A DNA stretch of 64,000 bases from Nitrosopumilus adriaticus (GCF_000956175.1 NZ_CP011070.1:744001-808000), one strand, 5' to 3'; positions 7,901 to 16,429 are shown, numbered from the stretch's first letter. Numbers and translations are program-made. Notes: generated by a model not told the origin, from the letters alone.

Positions 7901-10541
7901 TGCTACTGCAACTGATGCAGTAGATCCAACACCGACAATTTCATTTGTTGATTCTGTAGTTGCTGGTACTCCGCCTCAAATTGATGTAATCACTAGAACT
8001 TGGACTGCAACTGATGCATCAGGTAACTCTGCATCCTCTGATCAAATAATAATTACACAAGATACAACAGCTCCATCAATTACCGCACCAGCTGATGTAC
8101 TCGTTGAAATTACTGGTCCTGCTGGACAAGCAGTTGTATTAGGTACTCCGACAGTTTCTGATACCGTTGATCCTTCTCCCTCCGTAACTAATGATGCTCC
8201 AACATTATTCTTCTTAGGCTCTACAACCGTAACTTGGACTGCAACTGATGCATCAAACAATGCTGATACTAGTTCTCAAACTGTGACTGTACAAGACACA
8301 ACTCCGCCTAGCATTACAGCTCCGGCAAACATTTCAGCAGGAAATGATCCTGGGCTTGCAACTGCAGTAATAACATTCCCAGATGCAACTGCAACTGACA
8401 ACTCTGGAAGTGTATCCGTAATTCAAACTGCTGGACTTCCTTCAGGTTCTGCATTCCCAATTGGCACTTCTACAGTTACCTGGACTGCAACTGATGCTGC
8501 AGGTAATACTGCATCTGCATCAACTGCCATAACTGTCAATGATGTTGAAGCCCCACTACTAGTTGTCCCATCTGATATTTCAGTCGGAAATGATCCTGGA
8601 GCTAGTACTGCAATTGTATCATATGCCGCACCAACTGCAACTGACAATGTAGATATTCCATCTGACATTACCCTATCTCAAACTGCTGGACTTCCTTCAG
8701 GTTCTGCATTCCCAATTGGCACTACAACAAACACATTTACTGCAACTGACTTAGCTGGCAATGTTGTAACTGAATCCTTTGATGTTATTGTAACTGATGC
8801 AGAAGATCCAACATTTACCGCATTAACTTCTAATGTAACAGTAGAAGTATCAGGACCATCTGGTTCTACTGCAACATTTAGTACTCCCTCTGCAAGTGAT
8901 CCTCAAGGACCAGTAACTGTAACTTGTGATGCAACATCAGACGTTACAATATTCCCATACACTTCCCCTAATCCAACACCTACATTAGTAACATGTACTG
9001 CTGAAGACTCTGCTGGAAACACTGCTAACACAAGTTTCAATGTAATAGTTGAGGATACAGCAGCTCCCTTCTTGACAACACCTTCTCCAATTAATATTGA
9101 AACCGTTGATCCTTTAGGAATTATAGTGTCATACACTGCAACGGCATCTGATGTGTTTGATGGCCCAGTCACTCCAACATGTAATCCTCCATCTGATACT
9201 TTCTTTGACTTAGGCACTACTACTGTTAATTGCACTGCAACTGACAGCTCAGGAAACACTGCAACTGAATCCTTTTTAGTTACCGTCACACTATCTAATC
9301 TTCCACCAACTGCAACTGATGACTCCTTTACACTAAACCAAGATACTATTGACAATCCACTTGATGTCTTGGCAAATGATACTGATGATGACAAACCAAC
9401 ACTATTCGTTTCTGCAGTTGGCCCAACTGATAATGGCGGAATTGTAACAAACTTGGGAGCCTCTTTGCAATATTCTCCAGCACCGGGATTCTACGGTGAT
9501 GAAGTTTTTACTTATACTATAGAAGATAATGGCGGATTAGAAGACATAGCTACTGTTACGATAACTGTAGTTTCTGTAGATACTGATGGTGATGGACTAA
9601 CTGATGAAGAAGAGGCTAATGCCGGAACTCATCCAAACAATCCTGATAGTGACTCTGACGGACTAACTGACGGTGATGAAATTAATGTTCACAACACAAA
9701 TCCATTACTAGCTGATACTGATGGTGACGGACTAACTGATGGTGAAGAAATCAACACCACCGGAACAGACCCATTACTTATTGATACTGACGGAGACGGA
9801 CTAACTGATGGTGATGAAATCAACACACACAACACAAATCCATTACTATCTGATACTGACAATGGTGGAGTAAACGATGGCGATGAAATTATCAACGGAA
9901 CTGATCCGCTAAACCCAGCAGATGATATTATTACTGAAGTCTCAGTACAGGATCAAAAATCTGGATTCATTGAAACATTGAATGATAAAATTAATGATGC
10001 AGAAGACAAAAAGACCAAAAAGAATTTAGAAAAAGCAATCAAAGACATTGAGAAAAGCCTTGAATCTAAAAACTGGCAAGATGAGAACACTCTAAGTGTA
10101 AAGCATGGTCATAAGGCAATTCATTCAGAAGAAAAAGCAGTAAAAGACTTGATGAAGATAACTAGTGCTAAAAAGAATTCTGAATCAAATGGATTCTTGG
10201 TGATGATACAGGGTGTAATTGATAGTATTGTAGTAATTGATAGAGACTTTGCACAGACTGCTCTAGATGATGCACAAGCATTTGCAGGTGACAAAAAATC
10301 TGACAAAGAAATTGACAAAGCAATTGAAGAAATGGCAAAAGGTGATGCCAAAGTAGCTGATGATAAATTCGATAAAGGAATTCATCATTATGAAAAAGCA
10401 TGGAAACATGCACAAAAAGCAATGAAACATGAGATGGAAGATGATGAAGAAGACGATGAAGAAGACGATGATGAAGACGATGATGAAGACGATGATGAAG
10501 ACGATGATGAAGACGATGAAGAAGAAGACGATGATGAATAG
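4953..10541 (+). CDS. Giant secreted modular adhesin-like protein (1862 aa)
   Basis: The TTG at 4953 (TTG at 4968 is possible) gives a signal peptide of about 32 residues ending QDAYA. Order by rough residue: beta-rich domain 33-285; Calx-beta 287-400; three DUF11 repeats from 403, 527 and 648; an Ig/cadherin-like domain near 779; about seven HYR-type Ig domains 877-1445; another cadherin-like domain 1448-1540; thrombospondin-type-3 repeats (DTDGDGLTD) 1543-1640, probably calcium-binding; a charged helical part 1650-1820; and a tail almost wholly Asp and Glu to the end. No C-terminal membrane helix is seen. It is probably a long surface or released adhesin; the binding target is unknown. Confidence 0.88.
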   Translation: MAHCTLLSKFLLIPIIFSVLLLGFSFNQDAYAATITWDGAGDAINWSDPLNWDSNTVPVPTDTVIIPVGFSPRVNSDQTIDTIQNSGIVGINNGVTLTITNSLINSGTIDIHPDSGASQTTLAFQDDATLTGGGIVDMLAASPDRIIQTGSPTGPFVLESTHTLNIDGTGNHIKRLMDDSGDMRNEGIINVAGSIILDIDPGTGSSSTGGTFDNLGSLNLLGTPSPSLIRFGAESGDVFNNFNLVDNSNGGTFTNNELFINHCGATVLNSILDITGPGIEQTNVCTVSISDISQLEGNSGPSDFIFTVNINDTSQIPISFQFTTVDDSATVANNDYDLNSALVTINPGETSATIPVTVNGDTDVESDESFFVNLLNFDNPAQNVAFADTQGIGTIENDDFLTADLAIIKSVDNTTPFVGEQVTFTLQLQNLIGPDGATGVEVTDLLPAGLSFVSAIPTEGAYDDITGVWSGIDLSFGEGQQLAITATVDSPGVIVNTAAITASDSIDPDVVNNSSSETITATIQTADLTVNKSVNNTAPFVGDAIDYTIQIINNGPDATTGVEVTDLLPVGVSFVSATPTEGIYDNITGIWSGLALNPTEGQNLVITATVDSAGLITNTADVTASDEFDSDNTNNSTSADITSSVQTADLELFKTVDNNTPLIGDTVTFTVQVVNIGPDEATGVQISDLLPAGLTFVSAAPTEGTYDDVTGIWSGLTLSPTEGQNLPITVTVDQSNTSITNYAEVSASDVVDSDSTPNNGVPPAPVEDDESAVTIDVGNSPPLLDPIGDQSIDELSTLAFTVTAIDPDVPSNTLTFSLDAAAILAGMSISPTGDFTWTPTELQGPGTFTATITVTDDGTPNLSDFETITITVNEDDIESPVLTVPADVFLEAPSNTSPATTGTATATDNIDPTPVVSFIDVNLLDSQGLGTITRTWTATDASGNSASSDQIIITQDTTAPSITTPADVTLEAPADTTPTSTGTATATDAVDPTPTISFVDSVVAGTPPQIDVITRTWTATDASGNSASSDQIIITQDTTAPSITAPADVLVEITGPAGQAVVLGTPTVSDTVDPSPSVTNDAPTLFFLGSTTVTWTATDASNNADTSSQTVTVQDTTPPSITAPANISAGNDPGLATAVITFPDATATDNSGSVSVIQTAGLPSGSAFPIGTSTVTWTATDAAGNTASASTAITVNDVEAPLLVVPSDISVGNDPGASTAIVSYAAPTATDNVDIPSDITLSQTAGLPSGSAFPIGTTTNTFTATDLAGNVVTESFDVIVTDAEDPTFTALTSNVTVEVSGPSGSTATFSTPSASDPQGPVTVTCDATSDVTIFPYTSPNPTPTLVTCTAEDSAGNTANTSFNVIVEDTAAPFLTTPSPINIETVDPLGIIVSYTATASDVFDGPVTPTCNPPSDTFFDLGTTTVNCTATDSSGNTATESFLVTVTLSNLPPTATDDSFTLNQDTIDNPLDVLANDTDDDKPTLFVSAVGPTDNGGIVTNLGASLQYSPAPGFYGDEVFTYTIEDNGGLEDIATVTITVVSVDTDGDGLTDEEEANAGTHPNNPDSDSDGLTDGDEINVHNTNPLLADTDGDGLTDGEEINTTGTDPLLIDTDGDGLTDGDEINTHNTNPLLSDTDNGGVNDGDEIINGTDPLNPADDIITEVSVQDQKSGFIETLNDKINDAEDKKTKKNLEKAIKDIEKSLESKNWQDENTLSVKHGHKAIHSEEKAVKDLMKITSAKKNSESNGFLVMIQGVIDSIVVIDRDFAQTALDDAQAFAGDKKSDKEIDKAIEEMAKGDAKVADDKFDKGIHHYEKAWKHAQKAMKHEMEDDEEDDEEDDDEDDDEDDDEDDDEDDEEEDDDE
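7749..8084 (+). repeat. Direct repeat inside adhesin HYR domains
   Basis: A 93-bp segment at 7749-7841 recurs at 7992-8084, 243 bases (81 codons) later, with one mismatch. It spans the end of one HYR domain and the start of the next, so it records a recent whole-domain duplication or conversion. Confidence 0.85.
10436..10538 (+). repeat. Acidic low-complexity tandem repeat (Asp/Glu tail)
   Basis: A degenerate 12-bp unit (GATGATGAAGAC and close variants) is repeated through the last 35 codons of the adhesin, giving runs of DDDE. Length variation by slippage is likely, in steps that keep frame. Confidence 0.85.
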
Positions 10542-10650
10542 CCTTTTCTAGAATGATCTAATTTCATTATTATTTATTCACAGAAAAGTTATTTCTAGTG
10601 AATTCCAATGTATCTAATATACCGATTTTTTTGTATGATTTGAAATGTAT

Positions 10651-11388
10651 CTAAATTGGATTTTCAGGAATTTTAACTTTAAAAATTGTTGGTGAATTGG
10701 ATACTGAAATAGTCCCTCTGTGAAATTCTACAATGGATTTTACGCTAGCTAGTCCAAGACCCGTCCCAATTTGTTTTGTAGTAAATAAAGGATCAAAAAT
10801 ATGTGGTAAATCATCATTTGGAATGCCTGGACCTGAATCTTGAATTTCAAAAATTACCCATTGCTCTTTCTTACTAACTTTGATGTTGATGATTCCCTCA
10901 TTTCCAATAGCTTGAATTGCATTTAAAATTAAATTATTTATTGCAACAGATAATTGATTTTTATCACAAATTACATCATAATTATTTTTTGAAATAGTAA
11001 TTTTAATGCCATCTGGAACCGTGACTGATTCGATAGAATTTGAAATAATTTCTGAAGTTTTAGTTTTTTCAATAATCCTTGGTCTTTCTTTTACATAGTC
11101 TAATACATTATCCACTTGTTGTGTAATCCGATCAATGGAATGTTTTATCCGCTCAATCTGTCTTTGTTTCCCATCATCAATTCCATAAAGCAGGATTAAA
11201 TTTTCAACTGATACTTGAATAACTGAAAGGGGATTTCTTAAGTCATGAGATAATCTAGATGCCAATTCCCCAATGTATGCCATCTTTTTCTGTTTAGCTA
11301 ATTCTTTTGATTGCATTTCAATAATTTCTCGTAATTCTTTTATAATTTCATGATGGGAATGATTCTGCATTACTGCATATTCATCCAT
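10651..11388 (-). CDS. Cytoplasmic sensor histidine kinase (HisKA + HATPase)
   Basis: 245 residues. A short coiled coil (14-38) leads into a HisKA helix with phospho-acceptor H48 in SRLSHDLRNPLS. A HATPase_c domain follows, with an N-box (NNLILNAIQAI), G1 (DSGPGIP) and G2 (GTGLGLASV). There is no membrane segment, PAS domain or receiver, so the signal must come from a partner protein. It resembles the kinase half of the PAS kinase at 24670. It is divergent from the secreted-protein gene at 11558, and a palindromic operator lies in its promoter at 11422. No response regulator is encoded nearby. Confidence 0.92.
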   Translation of the reverse strand: MDEYAVMQNHSHHEIIKELREIIEMQSKELAKQKKMAYIGELASRLSHDLRNPLSVIQVSVENLILLYGIDDGKQRQIERIKHSIDRITQQVDNVLDYVKERPRIIEKTKTSEIISNSIESVTVPDGIKITISKNNYDVICDKNQLSVAINNLILNAIQAIGNEGIINIKVSKKEQWVIFEIQDSGPGIPNDDLPHIFDPLFTTKQIGTGLGLASVKSIVEFHRGTISVSNSPTIFKVKIPENPI

Positions 11389-11409
11389 ATGTCAGTAGCA
11401 TAATACTAG

Positions 11410-11510
11410 TATTTAATATATTAGTGTGACACTATTTATACCAGTGTATATATTGATAAGTCTAATCATTAATGAGTTTATAACACTATATTTACAAGTG
11501 TATAACTACA
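11410..11510. promoter_or_regulatory. Divergent promoter region with palindromic operator
   Basis: Read on the minus strand towards the kinase, a box GTATAAAT is followed at once by TAGTGTCACACTA (11422-11434, perfect inverted repeat around one base). An ACACTG lies 20 bases upstream of the ACACTA. On the plus strand towards 11558, ACACTA-TATTTA-CAAGTGT (11483-11501) gives a weaker version. The same layout occurs at 12525, 15981 and 16430. Confidence 0.65.
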
Positions 11511-11557
11511 TTTAATAATGTGTGTAGCTTGTTTGAATAGTATTATGTATTGTATGC

Positions 11558-12445
11558 ATGATATGTTCATTTTTGTTGTCAGCATTGGTAAAAATATTGA
11601 AATTAATGATTGGGAGGTTGTTTCTTTTGCAAAATAGCATCTACAAATCACAGTTGTTTTTCTTGGGGATTGTGATCTTTACTGTATTTTTAATTTCATT
11701 ATCAGAACAAGTTCAAGTAATCAACGGGTTTTCTGCATCAGGCCTAAAACTTGTATTCGAAACAAATCCAGGTGAAACTGTATCTGGCACTTGGGCTGTA
11801 ATTAATGATGAACCCGAATCAATTGATTTAGAGTTTTATGCAGAAGGACCTGGTTCAGAATTACTAGTTTTTGAGGAATTTATGACGTTAGAACCAAAAA
11901 CAAGAAAGGCTGTAGATATTTTTGTAATTGTACCTGAAAATCATGAAAATAATGTTGAATACCGCCCTACCCTTTATGCTCTAAAAAGAGGATATATTGA
12001 TGAAAATGCGGGGGCAGCAATTGCAGTTAATCTTCAAATGAAAACTGTGCCAAGTATTAAGATTGGACCTGATGCTGTGTTTGTACCCGAAATTGCTGAA
12101 ACTGTCAATGTCGTTCCTTCCCAGTCAGCCATCACTAAAGAAAAGAATTCAGAATCAGTAAAAGAAGAAGAAACACTAGAAGAAAAACTTGCACGGATAC
12201 AAGCAGCTAATAAAGAAAATGTAAAAAATGAATCAGTTGTAATTTCCCCCCAATTTGATGAAAAAATAACTCCATCTGTTAATGAAGGATATGATCCTGA
12301 ACCCATGCCTGATCCTGAACCAATACCTGATCCTGAACCAATACCTGATCCTGAACCAATTGTCACTGAAGTTGCAGAAATGGATAAAAATAATTGTAAC
12401 TTTTTTGAAATGTTACTATATTGGTTTGGCATTGGTAAATGTTAG
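11558..12445 (+). CDS. Secreted/membrane protein with Ig-like domain and PEPIPD repeats
   Basis: Start is uncertain: 11558 gives 295 residues, and an ATG at 11606 gives MIGRLFLLQ and a better signal/anchor helix. The mature part starts FSASGLKLVF and forms a beta-sandwich-like domain of about 110 residues (GETVSGTWAVIN through YRPTLYALK). It recalls the DUF916/COG1470-type domains beside Gram-positive WxL surface proteins. A charged linker, a PDPEPI tandem repeat and a hydrophobic C-terminus with two Cys (FFEMLLYWFGIGKC) follow. It is first of three consecutive secreted-protein genes. Confidence 0.75.
   Translation: MICSFLLSALVKILKLMIGRLFLLQNSIYKSQLFFLGIVIFTVFLISLSEQVQVINGFSASGLKLVFETNPGETVSGTWAVINDEPESIDLEFYAEGPGSELLVFEEFMTLEPKTRKAVDIFVIVPENHENNVEYRPTLYALKRGYIDENAGAAIAVNLQMKTVPSIKIGPDAVFVPEIAETVNVVPSQSAITKEKNSESVKEEETLEEKLARIQAANKENVKNESVVISPQFDEKITPSVNEGYDPEPMPDPEPIPDPEPIPDPEPIVTEVAEMDKNNCNFFEMLLYWFGIGKC
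12293..12362 (+). repeat. 18-bp tandem repeat coding PDPEPI
   Basis: About four near-identical copies of an 18-bp unit (GATCCTGAACCAATACCT) encode a rigid proline/acid-rich stalk before the C-terminal segment of the secreted protein. Confidence 0.88.
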
Positions 12446-12524
12446 AATTTACTTCACAAAAAATTAGGATTAAGACATTATTTTAAATGGAATCATTTGC
12501 CCGCTGCCAAATCCTTTTTCATAT

Positions 12525-12551
12525 ACACTACTATTTATGGTGTCACACTAC
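12525..12551 (+). promoter_or_regulatory. Promoter with near-palindromic operator for 12595 gene
   Basis: ACACTA (12525-12530), a TATA-like TATTTAT, then TGGTGTCACACTA (12538-12550), one mismatch from TAGTGTnACACTA. The two ACACTA copies are 20 bases apart, as at 11422 and 16430. Confidence 0.6.
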
Positions 12552-12594
12552 TAATATCGATTATTTTATTAATCCCCACATGGATCAACCTTTA

Positions 12595-13455
12595 ATGACT
12601 CACAACACAAAAAATAGAATTGTTGTATTTGCATTTGCGACATTGTTAATGGCTCTGCCTTTAGCAAATTCCGCATTTGCAGATGGTGATGCGACATTAG
12701 ATCCCACCTGTGGCGTAACAATACCTGGAACAATCAGTTTAGGATCATTCTCTGCAGGAGCAGACGGTACTGAGGTAGAAAGTTCTATGGCTACAACTGG
12801 ATCACAAGCTGGTACATTAGAATTATCGGCAAGTGATTGGACAGGTGTTGGACAAAATGCAAGAGGATCTGTTCTTCTTGTTGGCGTAGTTGCTACAGAA
12901 ACCATTACAATTAATGGTCTAGTGTATACAGCAGTAGCTGGCGCTAAAGCAGACAATACACAATTCTCTATTGATACAAGTATGGTGGCAGCAGCAACAG
13001 ATCTTGCAGCTTCTATTAATGCAGATGTAAGAGCTGGAACTCTAAATGATGTTTCAGCAACATCTACTGAAAACCTTGTATTCCTAGAACAAACTGTTGT
13101 AGGAACTGGTGGTGATGCAACTACATTAGCTGAAGCAGTGGCAGATGCCGGTACACTAATTTCTGGTGCAACGTTCACTGGAGGTGAAAATAGTGGCGTA
13201 GTCCATATGCAAAGTGAAGTAACAAGATACGTAATCACAACTGATGGAACTGCAAGCACAGGTGTGGCATATGCTTCAAAAACCCCAATTGAAGTTGCAA
13301 GCACAAACAAGGTACTTACAATCCCAGCTGAACTAACTGATCCTGCACAAAATGTTAGATTGTCTTTACAAGTTTCAGGTGATGGAACTTTAGAAAATCT
13401 ACCATATGATGGAGTATTACAGCAAACACTAACTTTCACAGTTACGTGTCAATAG
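12595..13455 (+). CDS. Secreted beta-rich surface protein, possible fibre subunit
   Basis: 286 residues from the ATG giving MTHNTKNRIVV; an ATG at 12580 and a longer frame to 12487 are less likely because the promoter lies at 12525. The signal peptide ends NSAFA. The mature chain begins DGDATLDPTC and ends TLTFTVTC, so one Cys is near each end and they may pair. The middle contains ETITINGLVYTAVAG and ATDLAASINAD, a pattern common in phage tail and adhesin insert domains. It is small and Thr/Ala-rich, with few aromatics. A structural surface subunit is my best guess. Confidence 0.75.
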   Translation: MTHNTKNRIVVFAFATLLMALPLANSAFADGDATLDPTCGVTIPGTISLGSFSAGADGTEVESSMATTGSQAGTLELSASDWTGVGQNARGSVLLVGVVATETITINGLVYTAVAGAKADNTQFSIDTSMVAAATDLAASINADVRAGTLNDVSATSTENLVFLEQTVVGTGGDATTLAEAVADAGTLISGATFTGGENSGVVHMQSEVTRYVITTDGTASTGVAYASKTPIEVASTNKVLTIPAELTDPAQNVRLSLQVSGDGTLENLPYDGVLQQTLTFTVTCQ

Positions 13456-13456
13456 A

Positions 13457-14521
13457 TTGTATCCCTTCTTTTCTTTTTTATTGATTCCTTTGCTTGTGGC
13501 TACTGCCACATTATTACCATCTAATGAAGTGGCCTTTTCAAATAATGAAATTACTTTAGATGACACCCAAAACTTGGATTTATCAAGTAATGTTGCATCC
13601 GTAACTAGTTTTGAATCAAGTATTGGTGATACGACTACGACTTTAACAAAACAAGTTCAATTGGTTACTTCGCAAGCTGGTGGGAAAATTACACTAAAAA
13701 ATTCTGTATTGCCTACAGTTACTGTATCCCTACCAGATAGAATAAAAATTTCAGGACCTGCTACGTGGGACAATATCATTACTCCACCTAGACAAATTAG
13801 TACATCTGGAACGGTACCATCAGGTTTTCAAACACCTACTGTCTCAATACAAGTAGGAAGTCAGGATGTTGTTCTAGTATTTGACACATCAGTAACAATT
13901 CTATTAACGGGCACTACGGGCCAAACTGCTTACAAATTACCAGGACAAAATACATGGGCACTAATCTCAACTTGTCTTGGAACCTATGAAAATCCAACAG
14001 ATCCTCCTTTAAACGGAGAATGCTCAGTTAGTAATGGAGTAGACACAAAAATTGCCACTTTCCACTTTACAGAATTCACTGCGTTATCAACCATATCTGC
14101 AACTACATCCTCACCAGCAACGACTACGACCTCTTCTGGCACTGCTAGTTCATCAGGTGGTGGTGGGCGTACAGGTGTAGGTTCCTCGGGTGGTTCTGGA
14201 TCTAGCTCTAGTGCAGGATTTGCAGGTAGATTACTCCCAGAAGGTGAATCTCAAATTCGTGTTTTTCCAAATTGGTTCCAAACATCTCTTGTTACATATT
14301 GGATAGAGGACTCTATTACGGATGATGAATTTAAAAATGCAATAAATTACCTTTTGAATAAAAATATAATCAAGATTAATGTTCCTAGCGAACAAAATGT
14401 ACAATTATTAGATTTGGCCCCGTCCATTAAAAATTTGTTCAAATTGTGGACGATGGATAAACTAACGGATTCTGCAATAATAAAAATTATTACATATTAC
14501 AGAGCAGTTGGAGTTTGGTAG
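13457..14521 (+). CDS. Secreted protein with Ser/Gly linker and W-module
   Basis: 354 residues from a TTG one base after the previous stop, so co-transcribed with it. Signal peptide about 1-28. A beta-rich domain of about 190 residues follows, then a Thr/Ser stretch and a Ser/Gly linker (SSGGGGRTGVGSSGGSGSSS) near 230-260. The end is a degenerate form of the W-module (FPNWFQTSLVTYWIEDSI) also seen in five other secreted proteins here. The domain before the linker is similar in layout to thaumarchaeal cell-surface proteins, but I cannot name it. Confidence 0.75.
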   Translation: MYPFFSFLLIPLLVATATLLPSNEVAFSNNEITLDDTQNLDLSSNVASVTSFESSIGDTTTTLTKQVQLVTSQAGGKITLKNSVLPTVTVSLPDRIKISGPATWDNIITPPRQISTSGTVPSGFQTPTVSIQVGSQDVVLVFDTSVTILLTGTTGQTAYKLPGQNTWALISTCLGTYENPTDPPLNGECSVSNGVDTKIATFHFTEFTALSTISATTSSPATTTTSSGTASSSGGGGRTGVGSSGGSGSSSSAGFAGRLLPEGESQIRVFPNWFQTSLVTYWIEDSITDDEFKNAINYLLNKNIIKINVPSEQNVQLLDLAPSIKNLFKLWTMDKLTDSAIIKIITYYRAVGVW

Positions 14522-14619
14522 CATTCGTTAAAACTCAATGTCTTACTGAAATATTTTTTTGAATTCTTTTTCTGTGTATTTCTTAATCTACCCTGCTGTT
14601 CAAAAAGAACGTCAAAACA

Positions 14620-14895
14620 CTATTTTATTTTTAATAAAAATTTCTTAATGTCTTTGTTGCTTGTAAATTCTTCTAAATTATCTTCTATGGCTTTGACAAT
14701 TTCTCTATGTTTTTTCTCATATGATTGTTTTAAAACTTGACTGATATAGTTTGGAGTTTCAAAGCAGTTTTCTAATTTGCAACTGTATTTGTGATTTAAA
14801 TCCTCAGATACTTTCTTTATCATTTTTGCTCCTCCATTACCTAACAGTGCTTGCTCTACGGCATAACTTACAAGAGCTTTTTTGACTCCAGACAA
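14620..14895 (-). CDS. Small helical protein, paralog of 16501-16800
   Basis: 91 residues from a TTG at 14895. All-helical, lysine-rich, with MSGVKKALVSYAVEQALL then C39, C43 and a Pro-Asn-Tyr turn. The same plan occurs in the protein at 16501 (KKALISFVIEQSLI, one Cys, HPDYL, then KKTREQI), so the two are paralogs flanking the metalloprotease and winged-helix genes. Function not recognised. Its upstream region has CACTATAAAT on the minus strand at about 14960-14975. Confidence 0.6.
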   Translation of the reverse strand: MSGVKKALVSYAVEQALLGNGGAKMIKKVSEDLNHKYSCKLENCFETPNYISQVLKQSYEKKHREIVKAIEDNLEEFTSNKDIKKFLLKIK

Positions 14896-15112
14896 ATAAT
14901 TTCTCCTCTTGACAATCTCATGATTTCTTTACCATCTTATATGGAAGAATATTTGATTTATAGTGACATGTTTGTTTATCTTGAACATAATATCTTTGTC
15001 TTATGGTGATTTTGTAATATGTGCGCATAATCTTATAATTCATATATATAATTATATGAGCTTATGATTAATAACACTTTTGTTAATGGTGTATAATGAA
15101 ATTACTGGTGTA

Positions 15113-15976
15113 TCACTTTTTACATATAAATTCAGACATTTTTTTACCCTTGTAAAGTGATTCTAATGCATTCAAATTACATTCTGAAATATATGGGTTG
15201 TCTGTTTGAATTTTTTGATACATGATATCATCAGGATCTGTGGAATGCTGTAACCCTAGTGCATGACCCATTTCATGTCGTACTATGTTTGCCATTTTAC
15301 TCCCATCCAACTTGTTTGCCTCATAAATTATAATGTAAGATTTTAGTATCTGCCCCTTTTCTTGGTCAACCATTGAACGAGTATATCCTGAATAACCTTC
15401 TAGATTCCTTTCGTCTACTAGCATTATTGTCACGTCTCCTTCATCACTCATTGATTCATGTACGTGAAACCTTGTCGGTAATTGATGTTTTAATTCTCTT
15501 GAGGATATCTCGTTTATTGCCCCATTCCATCCTATGTAGAATTTTGATGAATTTGTTGCTGGTCCTTTGTGTAGCTGCAAATCATTAACCTCGATAATTT
15601 TTTTAGACATTATGGAATCTTTGATCATATCTAATGACTGCTCTGAAACCTGTGCGTGATTTTTAATATGGATGTGAAAAACTCTTTCTTTATCATATAG
15701 GTGCCACGTAAATCCTGTCTTTATTGAATCCCCTATCAGAGGTTGAGTGACAAAATGACCTCCTTCTATGAAAGTTTGATTTTGATTAAAAATGTAAAGA
15801 AAAATCACTCCTGATACAGTTAAAATTATCAAAAATACAACAAAGTATTTTTTTATATTATGTAATTCTGTATCGAGTTTTTTGTTTGTGGTGATGATCT
15901 CATTTGTTAATTGTATCAGTCTATGCTCTAAATTCTCTTGATTCTGGTTCTGTTTGTTCAAATAAATATACACCAT
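15113..15976 (-). CDS. Membrane-anchored matrixin-like zinc metalloprotease
   Basis: 287 residues. A cytoplasmic N-terminal coiled coil (about 1-42) leads to one membrane helix (about 45-65, FVVFLIILTVSGVIFLYIF). The outer part ends in a metzincin site HEMGHALGLQH with a Met-turn-like DDIMY downstream, the pattern of matrixins and archaemetzincin-like enzymes. The catalytic domain would be outside the cell. It lies among secreted surface proteins and shares their promoter palindrome, so it may process or remodel them; that is inference. Confidence 0.85.
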   Translation of the reverse strand: MVYIYLNKQNQNQENLEHRLIQLTNEIITTNKKLDTELHNIKKYFVVFLIILTVSGVIFLYIFNQNQTFIEGGHFVTQPLIGDSIKTGFTWHLYDKERVFHIHIKNHAQVSEQSLDMIKDSIMSKKIIEVNDLQLHKGPATNSSKFYIGWNGAINEISSRELKHQLPTRFHVHESMSDEGDVTIMLVDERNLEGYSGYTRSMVDQEKGQILKSYIIIYEANKLDGSKMANIVRHEMGHALGLQHSTDPDDIMYQKIQTDNPYISECNLNALESLYKGKKMSEFICKK

Positions 15977-15980
15977 GATT

Positions 15981-16006
15981 AATAGTGTTACACTATTAAA
16001 TAAATT
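15981..16006 (-). promoter_or_regulatory. Promoter with 17-bp perfect palindrome for metalloprotease
   Basis: AATAGTGTTACACTATT (15981-15997) is a perfect inverted repeat around one central base. On the minus strand it follows directly after a TTTATTTAA box (15998-16006) and ends 5 bases before the ATG at 15976, so a bound protein would cover the start site. The core is identical to 11422-11434 apart from the central base. Confidence 0.7.
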
Positions 16007-16106
16007 ATGATCTGGCTTGACAGTGTACCTGAATTATGTATAAAAAACACCGATGTTCATAGTTTAAATAAAAATCCATTTAACCTAGGAATGGAGGATA
16101 GGTATT

Positions 16107-16406
16107 ATGGATGATGGTGATTTTGTAATATTTCTACGTATGCTGTCTAAAAAGGGGTTTTTGGAAACATTATTTCACATAAATGATAAAAAAGATGTTC
16201 ATTACAATGAACTGCAAAAGTACTTGATGAAGAAAAAAATTGTTAGCAGTCAGGCATCCGTTACTATAATTCTGAATGGTCTGACAAACCTTGGATTGCT
16301 TGATAGGTTCATTATTGATGGAAAACCTCCTAGAACTAGTTATTCGATAAGCAAAGCTGGTAAATCTGTTCTTACTCAACTAAGCAATTTGAAAAAAACC
16401 CTTTAA
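16107..16406 (+). CDS. Winged-helix DNA-binding protein
   Basis: 99 residues, MDDGDFVIFLRMLSKKGFLE onward. Helix, HYNELQKYLMKKKI, a recognition-helix region (SSQASVTIILNGLTNLGLLDR), then a wing (GKPPRTSYSISKAGKSVL). This is the small ArsR/HxlR/PadR-like archaeal wHTH layout. No ligand domain or cysteine pair is present. It is the only dedicated DNA-binding gene in the 10.6-16.8 kb cluster and so the best candidate to bind the shared palindrome, although its own promoter shows only a weak CAGTGTACCTG. Confidence 0.85.
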   Translation: MDDGDFVIFLRMLSKKGFLETLFHINDKKDVHYNELQKYLMKKKIVSSQASVTIILNGLTNLGLLDRFIIDGKPPRTSYSISKAGKSVLTQLSNLKKTL

Positions 16407-16429
16407 AAATACTAAACTGTTTTTAATAT

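Noticed and set aside
7500-9300. Repeats that could suggest a CRISPR array
   Set aside because: They are long, in-frame coding repeats of HYR domains, without short identical repeats and spacers.
5465-10422. Several long frames on the minus strand opposite the adhesin gene
   Set aside because: They mirror the codon bias of the repeated Thr/Ser/Asp-rich plus-strand gene, have no start context and no family likeness.
12487-12594. Longer start for the 12595 protein
   Set aside because: The region holds the promoter and operator-like element; the signal peptide fits the start at 12595.
12600-13439. 279-codon minus-strand frame opposite the 12595 gene
   Set aside because: Antisense shadow; the plus-strand frame has a signal peptide and promoter.
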